Shown here piece by piece: positions 43,871-53,003 of a DNA stretch of 64,000 nt (position 1 is its first letter; each line of letters opens with the position of its first letter). The position numbers were made by a program, and so were the translations under genes. The notes beneath the pieces were generated by a model, which was given only the letters and a program-made list of their open reading frames with translations, did no database searches and was not told where the DNA came from. Origin of the DNA: Gp6-AA40 sp036274155 (GTDB lineage Bacteria; Acidobacteriota; Vicinamibacteria; Vicinamibacterales; UBA2999); contig DASUGH010000188.1 of the NCBI GenBank assembly GCA_036274155.1, forward strand, positions 1 through 64,000. The letters are read 5' to 3'.

Positions 43871-46540
43871 TTACTCGGCTTTGAGCACGCGTGCCGGATC
43901 CACGCGTGCGGCCCGGCGTGCCGGCACATATCCGGCTGCGCAGGCGGTGACGAGCAGGAGCGTGATCACAGCCGTCAGCGTCGCGGGATCGCGTGCGGAG
44001 AGCTCGAACAGGAACGCCGACAGCGCACGCGACACCCAGAGCGACAACACGCCCCCAATCAGTGCGCCGGTGGCGACCATCATCAGGCTCTGGCGCATGA
44101 TCTGCCGCAGCACCGTCGCGCTCCCGGCGCCCAGCGCCATGCGGACGCCGATCTCCCGAGCACGCCGCACCACGCTGTACGACAGGGTGCCGTAAAGGCC
44201 GACACACGCCAGAAGGAGCGCGAGCGCACTGAATCCTGACGATAGCACCGCCAGCAGGCGCTCACGTGCCAACGCGGCGTCGAGCTGCTGATCCATGGTG
44301 CGCACGTACGACACCATGGCGCCTGGGTCGAGACGGCGAATTTCCGCGCGTATCGCGCCTTCCAGCGCTCGCGAATTACCTGCGGCCCTCACCATCACCG
44401 TGACACCCCTCGGGACCGTGCTCTGCGCAAGCGGGGTGTACACCATCTTCGGCGGCGTGGACTCCGTCAACTGTTCGTGGCGAACGTCTTCGACGACGCC
44501 GACGATCGTGATTGAGTCCTCGCTTCCGAGTGCGAACGTGCGGCCTATCGGATCCTCGTCGCCGAAATAGAAGCGAGCCATGCTCTCGCTCACCACCGCG
44601 ACCTTCGGCCGGTCAGCGCGGGCGTCGTCGCCGAAGACCCGTCCGCGCAGGAGCCTGATGCCGAGCGTGCGGAAGTACTCCGGGGTGACGACATTGGGCG
44701 AGACGGCGTGAAACCCCACCGGATTGACGCCGTGGACGACGATCCTGTTGTTCCGCGAGCTGAAATCGATCGGCGTCCTCGTTGACGAGGCCACCGACAC
44801 CGCGCCGGGCAGGAACCGCAGGCGATCGAGCAGCGTGTCGTACAGCGTCATGCGGCGCCCGGGCGAGAACTCCGGCCCGCTCGTGTCCACGTTCGCCAGG
44901 ACGACCTGGTCCCTGTCGAACCCGGCATCCAGCGTTTTGAGGTTGCGAAGACTGCGCGCGAGCAGTCCAGACGAGACGAGCAGCACGACACACAGCGCGA
45001 TTTGGGACGAGACGAGGACATGCCCGCCTGCCGGAAACCGGCGCCGAGGCAGAGTGGACTCGGACGGCCTCAGTGCCGTCACCAGCGCGACCGAGCCGGC
45101 CGTCGCCCTGAGCGCGGGAACGAGCGTGAAGCTGATACCCGTAAGCGCGGCGATCACCGTCGTGAAGGCGAGCGCCCTTGCGTCGAGCGTGACATCGAGC
45201 ACGAACGGCGTCGGCCCGCCGTCCAGGATGGAGAGGATCGCGCGGGATGTCCACGTCGCCACTGGCAGTCCCACGAGGCCGCCGCACAGCGCGAGCAGCA
45301 GTCCTTCAGTTGCGAACTGACGGATAAGGCGCGCGCGGCCCGCGCCGATGGCGGCGCGGACGGCCACTTCCTTCCGGCGGGACGCACCGCGCACCAGCAG
45401 CAGATTCGCGACGTTCGCACACGCGATGAGCAGCAGGATGCCGGCCATCGCCACCAGCAGACGTACCGGCTTCTCCGTCAGCTCACGGCGACCGTCAGAG
45501 CCTCGGGCCGCGGGGAGGAAGGCCGCGCTGCGGAAACGATCTGCGTTCGGGCTCTGCCGTACCCACTGCTGTTCGGGCTCGCCCATGAACTGCTGAAACG
45601 CGTTGTCGGCGGCCGCGAGCGCCTGCGCCTCCGTGATACCAGGCTTCAACCGGGCGACGAGCCTCAGCGGCATCCATCCGGTGTGATCGTCGAAGAATGC
45701 CGGATCGTCCAGGCCGATCACTGAGATCGGCAGGGTGATGTCGACGCGCGATTGTGAATCGAAGCCGTAAAAGCGGCGCCCGGTGATGCCGACGATTTCG
45801 ACGCGGCGTCCGTTGACGGTGATGGTGCGCCCCACGGCATGGGGATCCCGGCCGAACGCACGCGCCCAGAACGCATCACTGATGACCGCCACCAACGCGC
45901 GCGACGGGTCGCGGTCCGGCTCGGACGAGAAACCGCGTCCGAGTGTCATGGGAACGCCAGCCACATCGTGATAGTTACCGCTGACGAACTGCCCGGTCAC
46001 CGGCTCGACGCCGCCTGCTTGCTCCACACGGAAGGAACCAACCAGGTACGCGGTGACCCCCGCAAACGGCTCCACCGCCGCGTATCGTTCGTACAGCGGA
46101 TAGTTCGACGACGCCGCGGGTCCCGAATGATGGGCCAGAAAGAGCAGCTCGTGTGCGTTGCGGACGGGCACCGTCCTGAAGAACACGGCGTCGATGAAGC
46201 CGAAGAGCGCGGTGTTGGCACCGATCCCGAGGGCCAGAGAGACGATCACCGCCGCGGTCACCACCGGCGTCCTCGCCATCGTCCGCACGGCGTATCGCAA
46301 GTCCTGACGGAGTTCGTCGGCAAGCCGCAGGCCATGTGACTGACGGCACTGCTCCTTCACCGACTCGACTCCGCCGAACTCCAGTTGCGCTCGTCGCACC
46401 GCCTCCACTCGAGGCACCCCCGATCGCACCAGGTCCTCGGTGAAGGCGTCGATATGGAACTGCAGCTCGTCGGACATCGCGCCTTCGAAGTGACGCCGGC
46501 GGAAGAGGCCGCGGAGAAAGAAGCGCAAGCGCGGAGCCAT
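43871..46540 (-). CDS. ADOP-family FtsX/MacB-like ABC permease
   Basis: The 889-residue protein fits the acidobacterial duplicated orphan permease (ADOP) family: a cytoplasmic N-terminal extension (MAPRLRFFLRGLFRRR, then LQFHIDAFTEDLVRSGV and QDLRYAVRTMARTP, 1-95), a first transmembrane helix (VTAAVIVSLALGIGANTALF), a MacB periplasmic core domain, and two FtsX transmembrane blocks (around 375-500 and 770-885). The final PARRAARVDPARVLKAE is a family hallmark. The substrate is unknown. It is preceded one base away by a PadR repressor gene, the common ADOP context, and no ATPase gene is linked. Confidence 0.95.
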   Translation of the reverse strand: MAPRLRFFLRGLFRRRHFEGAMSDELQFHIDAFTEDLVRSGVPRVEAVRRAQLEFGGVESVKEQCRQSHGLRLADELRQDLRYAVRTMARTPVVTAAVIVSLALGIGANTALFGFIDAVFFRTVPVRNAHELLFLAHHSGPAASSNYPLYERYAAVEPFAGVTAYLVGSFRVEQAGGVEPVTGQFVSGNYHDVAGVPMTLGRGFSSEPDRDPSRALVAVISDAFWARAFGRDPHAVGRTITVNGRRVEIVGITGRRFYGFDSQSRVDITLPISVIGLDDPAFFDDHTGWMPLRLVARLKPGITEAQALAAADNAFQQFMGEPEQQWVRQSPNADRFRSAAFLPAARGSDGRRELTEKPVRLLVAMAGILLLIACANVANLLLVRGASRRKEVAVRAAIGAGRARLIRQFATEGLLLALCGGLVGLPVATWTSRAILSILDGGPTPFVLDVTLDARALAFTTVIAALTGISFTLVPALRATAGSVALVTALRPSESTLPRRRFPAGGHVLVSSQIALCVVLLVSSGLLARSLRNLKTLDAGFDRDQVVLANVDTSGPEFSPGRRMTLYDTLLDRLRFLPGAVSVASSTRTPIDFSSRNNRIVVHGVNPVGFHAVSPNVVTPEYFRTLGIRLLRGRVFGDDARADRPKVAVVSESMARFYFGDEDPIGRTFALGSEDSITIVGVVEDVRHEQLTESTPPKMVYTPLAQSTVPRGVTVMVRAAGNSRALEGAIRAEIRRLDPGAMVSYVRTMDQQLDAALARERLLAVLSSGFSALALLLACVGLYGTLSYSVVRRAREIGVRMALGAGSATVLRQIMRQSLMMVATGALIGGVLSLWVSRALSAFLFELSARDPATLTAVITLLLVTACAAGYVPARRAARVDPARVLKAE

Positions 46541-46541
46541 C

Positions 46542-46883
46542 TCAGACCTCGTCGGGCGTGGCCGCGAGCGCCGCGTCGATGGCGCCGGTCAGGCGCTTCC
46601 AGCCGGCGACTTCATCCTTCAGCCGGCGGCGGCCAGCCGTCGTGACGCGGTAGTACTTGGCCCGCCGCGCGTTCTCGCTCTCTCCCCATTCGGCATCGAT
46701 CAGGCCCTGGCGTTCGAGCCGATAGAGCGCGGGATAGAGCGACCCCTGCGGAATGGCGAGCGCGTTGCCGGAGATCTGCTGGATGCGCAGCAGCACGCCA
46801 TAGCCGTGGAGCGGCTTGAGCGACACCGCCTTGAGAATCAGCATGTCGAGGGTTCCGGGTAGCAGGTCGGCGGTCGTGCCCAT
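46542..46883 (-). CDS. PadR-family transcriptional regulator
   Basis: A 113-residue winged-helix repressor: LLPGTLDMLILKAVSLKPLHGYGVLLRI (6-33), then IPQGSLYPALYRLERQGLIDAEWGES (50-75) and YYRVTTAGRRRL (83-94), ending in a helix for dimerisation. It sits one base before the ADOP permease gene and behind a palindromic operator that spans its own promoter, so it very probably represses this two-gene operon. The effector is unknown. Confidence 0.95.
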   Translation of the reverse strand: MGTTADLLPGTLDMLILKAVSLKPLHGYGVLLRIQQISGNALAIPQGSLYPALYRLERQGLIDAEWGESENARRAKYYRVTTAGRRRLKDEVAGWKRLTGAIDAALAATPDEV

Positions 46884-46889
46884 CGCTCT

Positions 46890-46940
46890 GACTCCTAGTC
46901 TGACTAGGAGTCTATTTCTACTCTCCTAGTCTGTCAAGGA
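46890..46940 (-). promoter_or_regulatory. padR-ADOP promoter with two palindromic operators
   Basis: On the minus strand TTGACA (46937-46932), 17 bases and TAGACT (46914-46909) form a sigma70 promoter. A perfect 23-base palindrome (46890-46912, arms of 11 around a central base, core TCCTAGTC/GACTAGGA) covers the -10 and start region and includes the AGGAG ribosome binding site of padR. A second, imperfect copy (46924-46940, two mismatches) covers the -35. The two centres are 31 bases apart (about three helical turns). This is the geometry of an autorepressor. Confidence 0.85.
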
Positions 46941-47083
46941 GAGAGCCCGGTCACCACTAGCCCGGATTACTCATGACTCTCTCATCGAGCCACCGCTTTC
47001 CTCTGAATAGGTGCGATCACAAGCGGCGACTAACCGGGAATTGGACGCGCGAGGTGCTCGGTTTCTTCCGCATCCAATTGGCA

Positions 47084-47656
47084 CTACCGGCGCAACGTCG
47101 GCAGCATGTCGAGAATCGAAATGTCCACGTCGGCAAATCGCAGCGGATGCAGAGTTGCGCGTTCGTCGTACCGCGTCGCGCTCGTGAAGCGAGTACCGTC
47201 GGACTGCCGGTACACCTCCACGGCTCGTTCGACGAGATCGAACAGCCAGTACTCCTCGACGTGGCCGCGCGCATACAACGCGCCTTTCACCAGCCGATCC
47301 CGGCGATGCGAGGTTCCCGAGACCTCGACGACCAGCCACGCGGCTGACGGGTGCGCCGATGAATAGTCGCCAGATGGCGCGACGGCGACGTCGGGCCCGG
47401 GTTCCGAGTCGTCCAGGAGCGCGAGTGGACTGTGCGATCGCACGATCGCGCGGCCGCTCAGAGCCACGGTCAGGGCTTCGGCCAGCCGCTGAACAGTATG
47501 CGCATGCGCGGCATCCTGGGGCGTCATGGTGACCAGCGCCCCTTCGAGGAGCTCGACTCTCTCGTTCGCGAAGGCGCCGGTTTCGACGAGGCGATCGTAT
47601 TCCGCGCGTCGAAGCGGTCGGATGCGCTCCGGTGACACGTCGGCGGCTTTGACCAC
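47084..47656 (-). CDS. Uma2 family (DUF820) putative endonuclease
   Basis: The 190-residue protein has the Uma2 layout within the PD-(D/E)xK superfamily: RRAEYDRLVETGAFANERVELLEG at the N-terminus, EPGPDVAVAP near 91-100 (active-site aspartate), WLVVEVSGTSHRRDRLVKGALYARGHVEEYWLFDL near 110-145 (E-x-S ... K pattern) and a C-terminal strand region. Family members are numerous in cyanobacteria and acidobacteria, often as lone genes, with unknown function. GTG start. No neighbouring partner suggests a role. Confidence 0.88.
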   Translation of the reverse strand: MVKAADVSPERIRPLRRAEYDRLVETGAFANERVELLEGALVTMTPQDAAHAHTVQRLAEALTVALSGRAIVRSHSPLALLDDSEPGPDVAVAPSGDYSSAHPSAAWLVVEVSGTSHRRDRLVKGALYARGHVEEYWLFDLVERAVEVYRQSDGTRFTSATRYDERATLHPLRFADVDISILDMLPTLRR

Positions 47657-47730
47657 GATACGAGTATAGTGCCGGCATTAAGAGCCGACGGTAACGCCCG
47701 GTCGGAATCGAGCACGACCGAAGCCTGGTT

Positions 47731-50571
47731 TCATGACGCGGTGGCGTCGGCTGCCGCGTCCGGTACCCGCCCTTCGCTCCTCGTGGTCAGCCCGAGACGC
47801 GCCATCATCTTCAGCAGTCCCTGGCGCGACAGCCCCAGCTCGCGCGCGGCGCGCGTACGGCTTCCGCCGGCACGCGCCAGCGCACTCTCAATCGCCCGTC
47901 GCTCGAACTGCGCGCGTGCATCGGCCAGCCGCGACGCCACCACCAGGGTCGCTCCGGTAATCGCCGCCGGCAGCAGATTGGCGCGAACGTAACCGCGCGA
48001 CGGGGCCGCCACGGCCAGCGCCGCCATCACGTTCTGCAGCTCGCGCACATTGCCCGGCCAGTGATACCGCGCGAGGGCGGCGAGCACCCCGTGGGTCAAC
48101 AACGCCGTCGTGCCCACTCGGGGAGCCGACGCCTGCCAGAAGTGCTGCGCCAGAATCGCCACGTCTTCCGGCCGATCGCGGAGTGGCGGAATGCGAATGC
48201 GGATGACGTCGAGCCGATAGAGCAGGTCCTGCCGGAAACGGCCGCTCTCCGCCTCCGCGGCGATATCGCGGTTGGCGGCCGTCACCAGCCGGACGTCGAC
48301 CTTGCGGCTGAAGGTCTCCCCTACCCTCCGGACTTCCTGCTGCTGCAGCACGCGCAGCAGCTTGGCCTGTGCGCGCATCGACAGGTCGGCCAGCTCGTCG
48401 AGAAACACGGTGCCGCCGTCCGCGTCTTCGAACAGCCCGGGACGATCGCTCACCGCGCCGGTGAACGCGCCACGGGCGTGTCCGAACAGCTCCGATTCGA
48501 GCAGGTCGTCGGGCAGCGCGGCACAGTTGATGTCGCAGAACCTGCGCTCGCGCCGCGGACTCAGCTGGTGAATCGCGCGCGCGACGAGCTCCTTGCCGAC
48601 GCCGCTCTCCCCCTGGACCATGACGGCAAACGGCGCCGAGGCGGCGCGCGCGATCGCTGAGCGCACCTCCTCGATCGCGGTGCTCACGCCGATCAGCTCC
48701 GGAACGGCGGTGACCGCCTGTGCCGCAGACCGCGCCGCCCCCTGCATCGCCTCGAGCCTGGGCCCGGCCACCGCTGCCGCTGTTTCGAGCAGCTCGCGAG
48801 CGCCTGGAGCGGCAGTCCGATCGGCCGGCCAGCGGGCGACGAACGCCCCGATCAAGCGGCGCCCCCGCCGCACCGGTACGCCAAGCTCCGAGCCGGCGCC
48901 GACCGTCTCGGGCCCGAGTGTCACGCCAGTGTCGAGCACTCGCTCTCCGAGACGCGTCGGCAACCCCGTGCCCACGCTCGCCAGGATGCTGGTCGGACCG
49001 GCATCGCTCGAGCACACGTCCACTCGACTCGTTCCGAGACCGGCACTCGCCACCTCGAGCACACGCACGATCGCGTCGCGGTCCGCATCCTCGTCCTGCG
49101 CCGCCCCGATCATGCTCGCGACGAGAGAGCCGACCGGGTAGCGAGTCGTTGCGGCGGTCTGCAGTCTGTCGCGCCGGCCGCCTGCCGTTGATCCACGCAG
49201 CAGCTCGCTGATCGGCCGCTTGAGCAGCGGCGGCGCCGCTCGACAGATGCGCTCGAGGCGGCGGAGCACCTGACGTGCGTCCGCGCTTCTGCCGGCTCGC
49301 ATCAGACCAGCGGCCCAGAGCACCTGAGCTCGGGCGGCGCGGAGAGGCGCCCGCGCCTGTCGCGCCAGAGACGCAATCTCGGTCAGGCTGCGTTCGGCGC
49401 GATCGAGGTCGCCGGCGGCGAGAAGCCAGCGAAGCCTGGCGCCTGCCGCGATCACTCGCGGAATTGGCGCGCCAGTCTCCACCTCGGATGTGAGTCGCTC
49501 GACGCGCAGCCCAGCCTCGAACAGCCGCTCACCTGCCAGCAACACCCTGATTTCCGTCGCCCGCACGGTTGCCATCGTGCATGCGTCGAGACCGTCTGGC
49601 TGCGGAAGCGACAGATCGAGCTCGAGCGCCTCGGGCACACGGCCCTGCCAGAGGAGAACCCGCGCCAGCGCCGCATGTGCGCGCGCTCGTGGTCCGTTCT
49701 CGAGCGCGGCGACCGAGAGCACTGCCCGGCAGATCGCTTCCGACTCGGTGAGCCGCCCCGCGTCGGCACGGGCGGCCGCCTGCCACAGCCGCGCATGGAC
49801 GATCAGCTCTTCGTCACCGGCGGCGGCGCCCGCCGCGCACGCGTCTTCGAAAGCGCGATCGGCTTCCGCCACCCTGCCCCGTTCCAGGATCGCGGCGCCG
49901 AGCTCGATCATCGTGCGGCCGGCGTGCACGTGGCGGCCCCGGCGCGCGAGGGCGCCGGCCACGTCTCGCAGGAGTCGCTCGGCAGCCGCGTGGCGGCCGG
50001 CCTCGACGAACGCCGCGGCTCGCAGTGCACGGCGCAGGTGGTGCTCGACGTCGCTGTCGATGGCCGGCAGCGGCCGCGGGCGCGGCGGTTTCATGCCATA
50101 CACCGACCGCGCCTCGCGCACGATGCTGGCGCCATGGTGCTGATCGCTCCTGATCGTCAGCAGCAAGTGAGGGCGCGGCGAGCGCGACGCCGCATCGATC
50201 AGCGTCAGCCGCGCCTGGGTGCCGGGCGGGCGCCCTTTCCCGAGGAGCACCAGCGACCTGTCGCGAAGCGTCTCCTCGAGAAGCGTCCCCAGACGGGCGT
50301 AGACGTCCACCGCAACCGGCACGAAACCGCACCGGGCGGCATCGGCGGCAATCCTCAGGAGCAGGGCGTCGACGCCGGAACGGGTGACCGCGACGAGCCA
50401 TCGCGGCATGCCTTCGCGTCCCTGCTCGAGCACCTCGACGAGTGGAGCGAGCGCCGGCCCGGGCCCCTCCGGGCGATGCACGTCCTCGAGCGTGATCGCC
50501 TGACCCGTGGCCAGGTCCAGCACGTGACGTGAGTCGTATTCGAAGAAGCGGTCGCCGACGAGTCGCGGCAT
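47731..50571 (-). CDS. sigma54-dependent activator with TPR-like and GAF-like N-terminus
   Basis: The 946-residue protein ends in a complete bacterial enhancer-binding module: Walker A GESGVGKE near 670, the sigma54-contacting GAFTGA near 718, Walker B GGTVFLDELADLS near 740, the arginine-finger region FRQDLLYRLDVIRIRIPPLRDRPED near 800 and a Fis-type helix-turn-helix SRTRAARELGLSRQGLLKMM near 905-925. Before it lie an N-terminal domain of unclear family (1-170), helical TPR-like repeats (about 180-480) and a GAF-like domain (about 500-630). It probably senses a small molecule or protein and activates sigma54 promoters. Start ATG 50571; TTG 50589 is the alternative. No obvious target operon is adjacent. 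Confidence 0.93.
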   Translation of the reverse strand: MPRLVGDRFFEYDSRHVLDLATGQAITLEDVHRPEGPGPALAPLVEVLEQGREGMPRWLVAVTRSGVDALLLRIAADAARCGFVPVAVDVYARLGTLLEETLRDRSLVLLGKGRPPGTQARLTLIDAASRSPRPHLLLTIRSDQHHGASIVREARSVYGMKPPRPRPLPAIDSDVEHHLRRALRAAAFVEAGRHAAAERLLRDVAGALARRGRHVHAGRTMIELGAAILERGRVAEADRAFEDACAAGAAAGDEELIVHARLWQAAARADAGRLTESEAICRAVLSVAALENGPRARAHAALARVLLWQGRVPEALELDLSLPQPDGLDACTMATVRATEIRVLLAGERLFEAGLRVERLTSEVETGAPIPRVIAAGARLRWLLAAGDLDRAERSLTEIASLARQARAPLRAARAQVLWAAGLMRAGRSADARQVLRRLERICRAAPPLLKRPISELLRGSTAGGRRDRLQTAATTRYPVGSLVASMIGAAQDEDADRDAIVRVLEVASAGLGTSRVDVCSSDAGPTSILASVGTGLPTRLGERVLDTGVTLGPETVGAGSELGVPVRRGRRLIGAFVARWPADRTAAPGARELLETAAAVAGPRLEAMQGAARSAAQAVTAVPELIGVSTAIEEVRSAIARAASAPFAVMVQGESGVGKELVARAIHQLSPRRERRFCDINCAALPDDLLESELFGHARGAFTGAVSDRPGLFEDADGGTVFLDELADLSMRAQAKLLRVLQQQEVRRVGETFSRKVDVRLVTAANRDIAAEAESGRFRQDLLYRLDVIRIRIPPLRDRPEDVAILAQHFWQASAPRVGTTALLTHGVLAALARYHWPGNVRELQNVMAALAVAAPSRGYVRANLLPAAITGATLVVASRLADARAQFERRAIESALARAGGSRTRAARELGLSRQGLLKMMARLGLTTRSEGRVPDAAADATAS

Positions 50572-50750
50572 GCCGCCGCGCTGATGCAACGAGCGGCGCC
50601 ACCGGTTTCACGGCGGAATTTCGCGCGGCCTGCTGCCGATGTCGCAGTTCCTGCAGCGCGATTCGACGATCGTGCTGACGAATACTGACTGGTGGGAAAG
50701 AGAGAACGGCGATCGCGTGGGGGGCTCGCGATCGCCTTCCGCGTGCGAGA

Positions 50751-51254
50751 CTAGCCCTTCTTGTAGGTCTGCTTCTGCGGACCCCGACCGGCGTCGGTTT
50801 CGACTTCCATCTGTCCGCCGGTCACGCCGACCTTCATATTGACCGTGACTCCAGGACCTCCATCGCGGCCCGGCTGCTGGGTCGAAATGGAAACCTTGTT
50901 CCCTTCCCACATGGCCTTGGACACCACTTCGGCTCCGCCACGGCCCGGGTTCTTGCTCTCGCTGCCATCGAGCTTGTACACGGCCTTCTGCTCGCCGGCC
51001 TGCGTCGTGCGGGTGACCGTCAGCGTCGTCGCATCCTGCGTGATCGTGCATTCCTGACCGCAGAATCCGCCACCGCCGCCGCCGCGCCCGCCGCCTCGCC
51101 CGCCGCCGCCACCGCCGCCACCACCGCCGGGGGGTGCCGCGTTCGGATCAGGGACGAGCGTCCACTTACCTGAGAGGTCGGCCTTCTGCGCAGAGAGGCC
51201 GGCAACCAGGAGCGCTGTCGCGATTGCTGTTGCCAAGAAGGAAATACGTCGCAT
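50751..51254 (-). CDS. secreted glycine-rich hypothetical protein
   Basis: The 167-residue protein has a signal peptide (ISFLATAIATALLVAGLSAQ) and then DLSGKWTLVPDPNAAPP, a dense Gly/Arg tract (about 43-64, Gly-rich with interspersed Arg) and a beta-rich C-terminal half with CGQECTITQDATTLTVTRT and QTYKKG. DxSGxW at the start of the mature part is common in acidobacterial secreted lipocalin-like proteins. Two cysteines close together may form a disulphide. Function unknown. Confidence 0.75.
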   Translation of the reverse strand: MRRISFLATAIATALLVAGLSAQKADLSGKWTLVPDPNAAPPGGGGGGGGGGRGGGRGGGGGGFCGQECTITQDATTLTVTRTTQAGEQKAVYKLDGSESKNPGRGGAEVVSKAMWEGNKVSISTQQPGRDGGPGVTVNMKVGVTGGQMEVETDAGRGPQKQTYKKG

Positions 51255-51552
51255 TCACATCTCCTTGCTCAATGTCCGGCATCCCGCCGGTGCAGTGCGC
51301 CATTATCATGCGAAACGGAAGCAGCAACCGGCTGAATCGCTGGCTTTACAAACGTTTAACGTATGAAGATTCGTTCAGACAGCGGAACAGGCCGATTCTC
51401 GACCTCTTCCGCTGTCTTCGAGAACGAGTCGCAAATTCGCAATTGAGACAGCGCCGTGACGAGGTCCGGGGACAACGAGGGTGCCGGAGGAACATCGATC
51501 TGCTCCTGCGGTTCAGGCGACACCAGCAATGTGAGTCCTGGCCGAGGAGCCG
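51255..51552. other. intergenic stretch with no supported gene
   Basis: Almost 300 bases between two minus-strand genes. A minus-strand open frame covers part of it, ending at 51356, with a Pro/Ser/Leu-rich end, but its upstream portion overlaps other genes in another frame. I see no repeat, RNA gene or terminator that I can support. Confidence 0.5.
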
Positions 51553-51864
51553 TCAACGGACGCCGTCCTTGACCAGCGCTCTCCACAGCATGAACAGGAA
51601 GCCGACGGCGAAGGCCGCAACGAACGCCTTGACGGCGAGTTCGGCGACGATGGGAAATCGACACGTTTCCAGCGAGACTGCCGGTCCTCCCGGATACGGA
51701 AACAAGAAATAGTAGGCGCGTGACGTGTTTCGAAACTGCATCGACATCAGCACCGTAAACGGCCATCCGCCAACCCACGCACAGCCGAATGAGGCGACTC
51801 CGGCGACGACCGGAGCGAGCACTCCGGTGACGACCCCAACGGCGAACGCCTTCGCGTAGAGCAT
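51553..51864 (-). CDS. small membrane protein, hypothetical
   Basis: A 103-residue protein with hydrophobic segments at about 5-30 (VGVVTGVLAPVVAGVASFG) and 72-95 (LAVKAFVAAFAVGFLFMLW), so probably two or three membrane passes, plus a YYFLFPYPGGP loop. ATG start. It stands alone, divergent from the 51936 gene, with 71 bases between start codons. No family recognised. Confidence 0.55.
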   Translation of the reverse strand: MLYAKAFAVGVVTGVLAPVVAGVASFGCAWVGGWPFTVLMSMQFRNTSRAYYFLFPYPGGPAVSLETCRFPIVAELAVKAFVAAFAVGFLFMLWRALVKDGVR

Positions 51865-51935
51865 TGCGGCCCCAGTCCGACACTGCAGCGGCAGACGAAC
51901 TCGCGGGGTAGAATACCGCGCCGTGGAGCGGTGTC

Positions 51936-53003
51936 ATGGTCGGCGAAATGATCGTACGCGTGCAGCGCAGCCTTCCTCGCGCGGCTTGTCTGGTCATCCT
52001 CGCGGTGACCGCTTCGGGGCAGTCTGCGGGACAGACCATCGGTGCGCCATCGATTCCGGCGCTGCTCGATCGCTATCAGAAGGGTGAGTTCGATGCGGCT
52101 GTTCAGATCGCTGCCGCCGCTGATGCCGAGCAGGTGCGCGCGCCATTCATTGCGGCCGCCGAGGCGTGGCTCACGCGCGATGCCGGCGACATCATCAATC
52201 GGCGCCTCGTGGCGACCGCTTTCGCGACGGAAGTGGCTCACGCACGCCTCGCGTACGACAACCTGACCCTGATGGTCTTGCTCGATTGGGCGAGGCAGGA
52301 GTGGCACAAGGGACCGCCCACGCCTGTCGAGGGCGTGTGGACCCGCGCCGCTGTTGCACTCATCGAACGGGGTGGGCGGATGAGCGCGAACCGCATCAAT
52401 GACCGCCCCGGAGGGCAATTCACTCTGACGAGTAGCAGGAAGTTCCTCAAGGAGGCCTTCGCCCGCTTTCCCGAGGACCCTCGGCTCCAACTCGCAGAAG
52501 TGGCGTGGCTGCCGACGCTGGAGGAGCTCCTGGGGACCCTTCCGCCCCCGCGTTCTCGAACTGCCCGAGGGCTCGAACGATTAGCGGCCGACCCGGACGT
52601 CGGTCCTGCTGCCCTGGTCGAGCTCGGCTACATGAAGTTTGTGGACAAGGATTTCGAGAGCGCCCGGCGCCTGACCGCACGGGCGGTGAGCGATGCGAAG
52701 GAGCCATGGACACGCTACCTGGCGCACTTCCTCGGCGGTGTCATCGCAGAGCGCCAGGGTCGCTTCCAGGATGCCCTTCGGGAATACGTAGCCGCACTGG
52801 AAGACGTCCCGCATGCCCAGTCGGCCACGATCGCGCTGGTGCCGGTGTTGCTGCGGAGCAATCAAGCCGAGGCGGCGTTCGAGTTGGTGAATCGTTCGCT
52901 GAATGACCGACCCGACGGGGACGACCCGTGGCGGCTGTTTGCGTACGGGGACTACGTCCGGTGGCCCTTGCTGATTGCCGACGTCCGGAAGGCCATCCAC
53001 TGA
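51936..53003 (+). CDS. secreted TPR-like hypothetical protein
   Basis: The 355-residue protein has a signal peptide (LPRAACLVILAVTASGQSAG) and a helical body with repeat-like segments: IPALLDRYQKGEFDAAVQIAAA near 39-60, AALVELGYMKFVDKDFESARRL near 225, YLAHFLGGVIAERQGRFQDALREYVAAL near 262-289, and VPVLLRSNQAEAAFELVNRSL near 303-323. These look like tetratricopeptide units. The stop overlaps the ATG of the VWA-domain gene (TGATG), so the two are coupled. ATG 51936 or 51948. Confidence 0.8.
   Translation: MVGEMIVRVQRSLPRAACLVILAVTASGQSAGQTIGAPSIPALLDRYQKGEFDAAVQIAAAADAEQVRAPFIAAAEAWLTRDAGDIINRRLVATAFATEVAHARLAYDNLTLMVLLDWARQEWHKGPPTPVEGVWTRAAVALIERGGRMSANRINDRPGGQFTLTSSRKFLKEAFARFPEDPRLQLAEVAWLPTLEELLGTLPPPRSRTARGLERLAADPDVGPAALVELGYMKFVDKDFESARRLTARAVSDAKEPWTRYLAHFLGGVIAERQGRFQDALREYVAALEDVPHAQSATIALVPVLLRSNQAEAAFELVNRSLNDRPDGDDPWRLFAYGDYVRWPLLIADVRKAIH

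Noticed and set aside
51356..52039. Minus-strand 227-residue open frame
   Set aside because: It overlaps the 51553 and 51936 genes in other frames, is Arg-rich with shadow-like composition, and has no recognisable motif; only the last part lies in free sequence.
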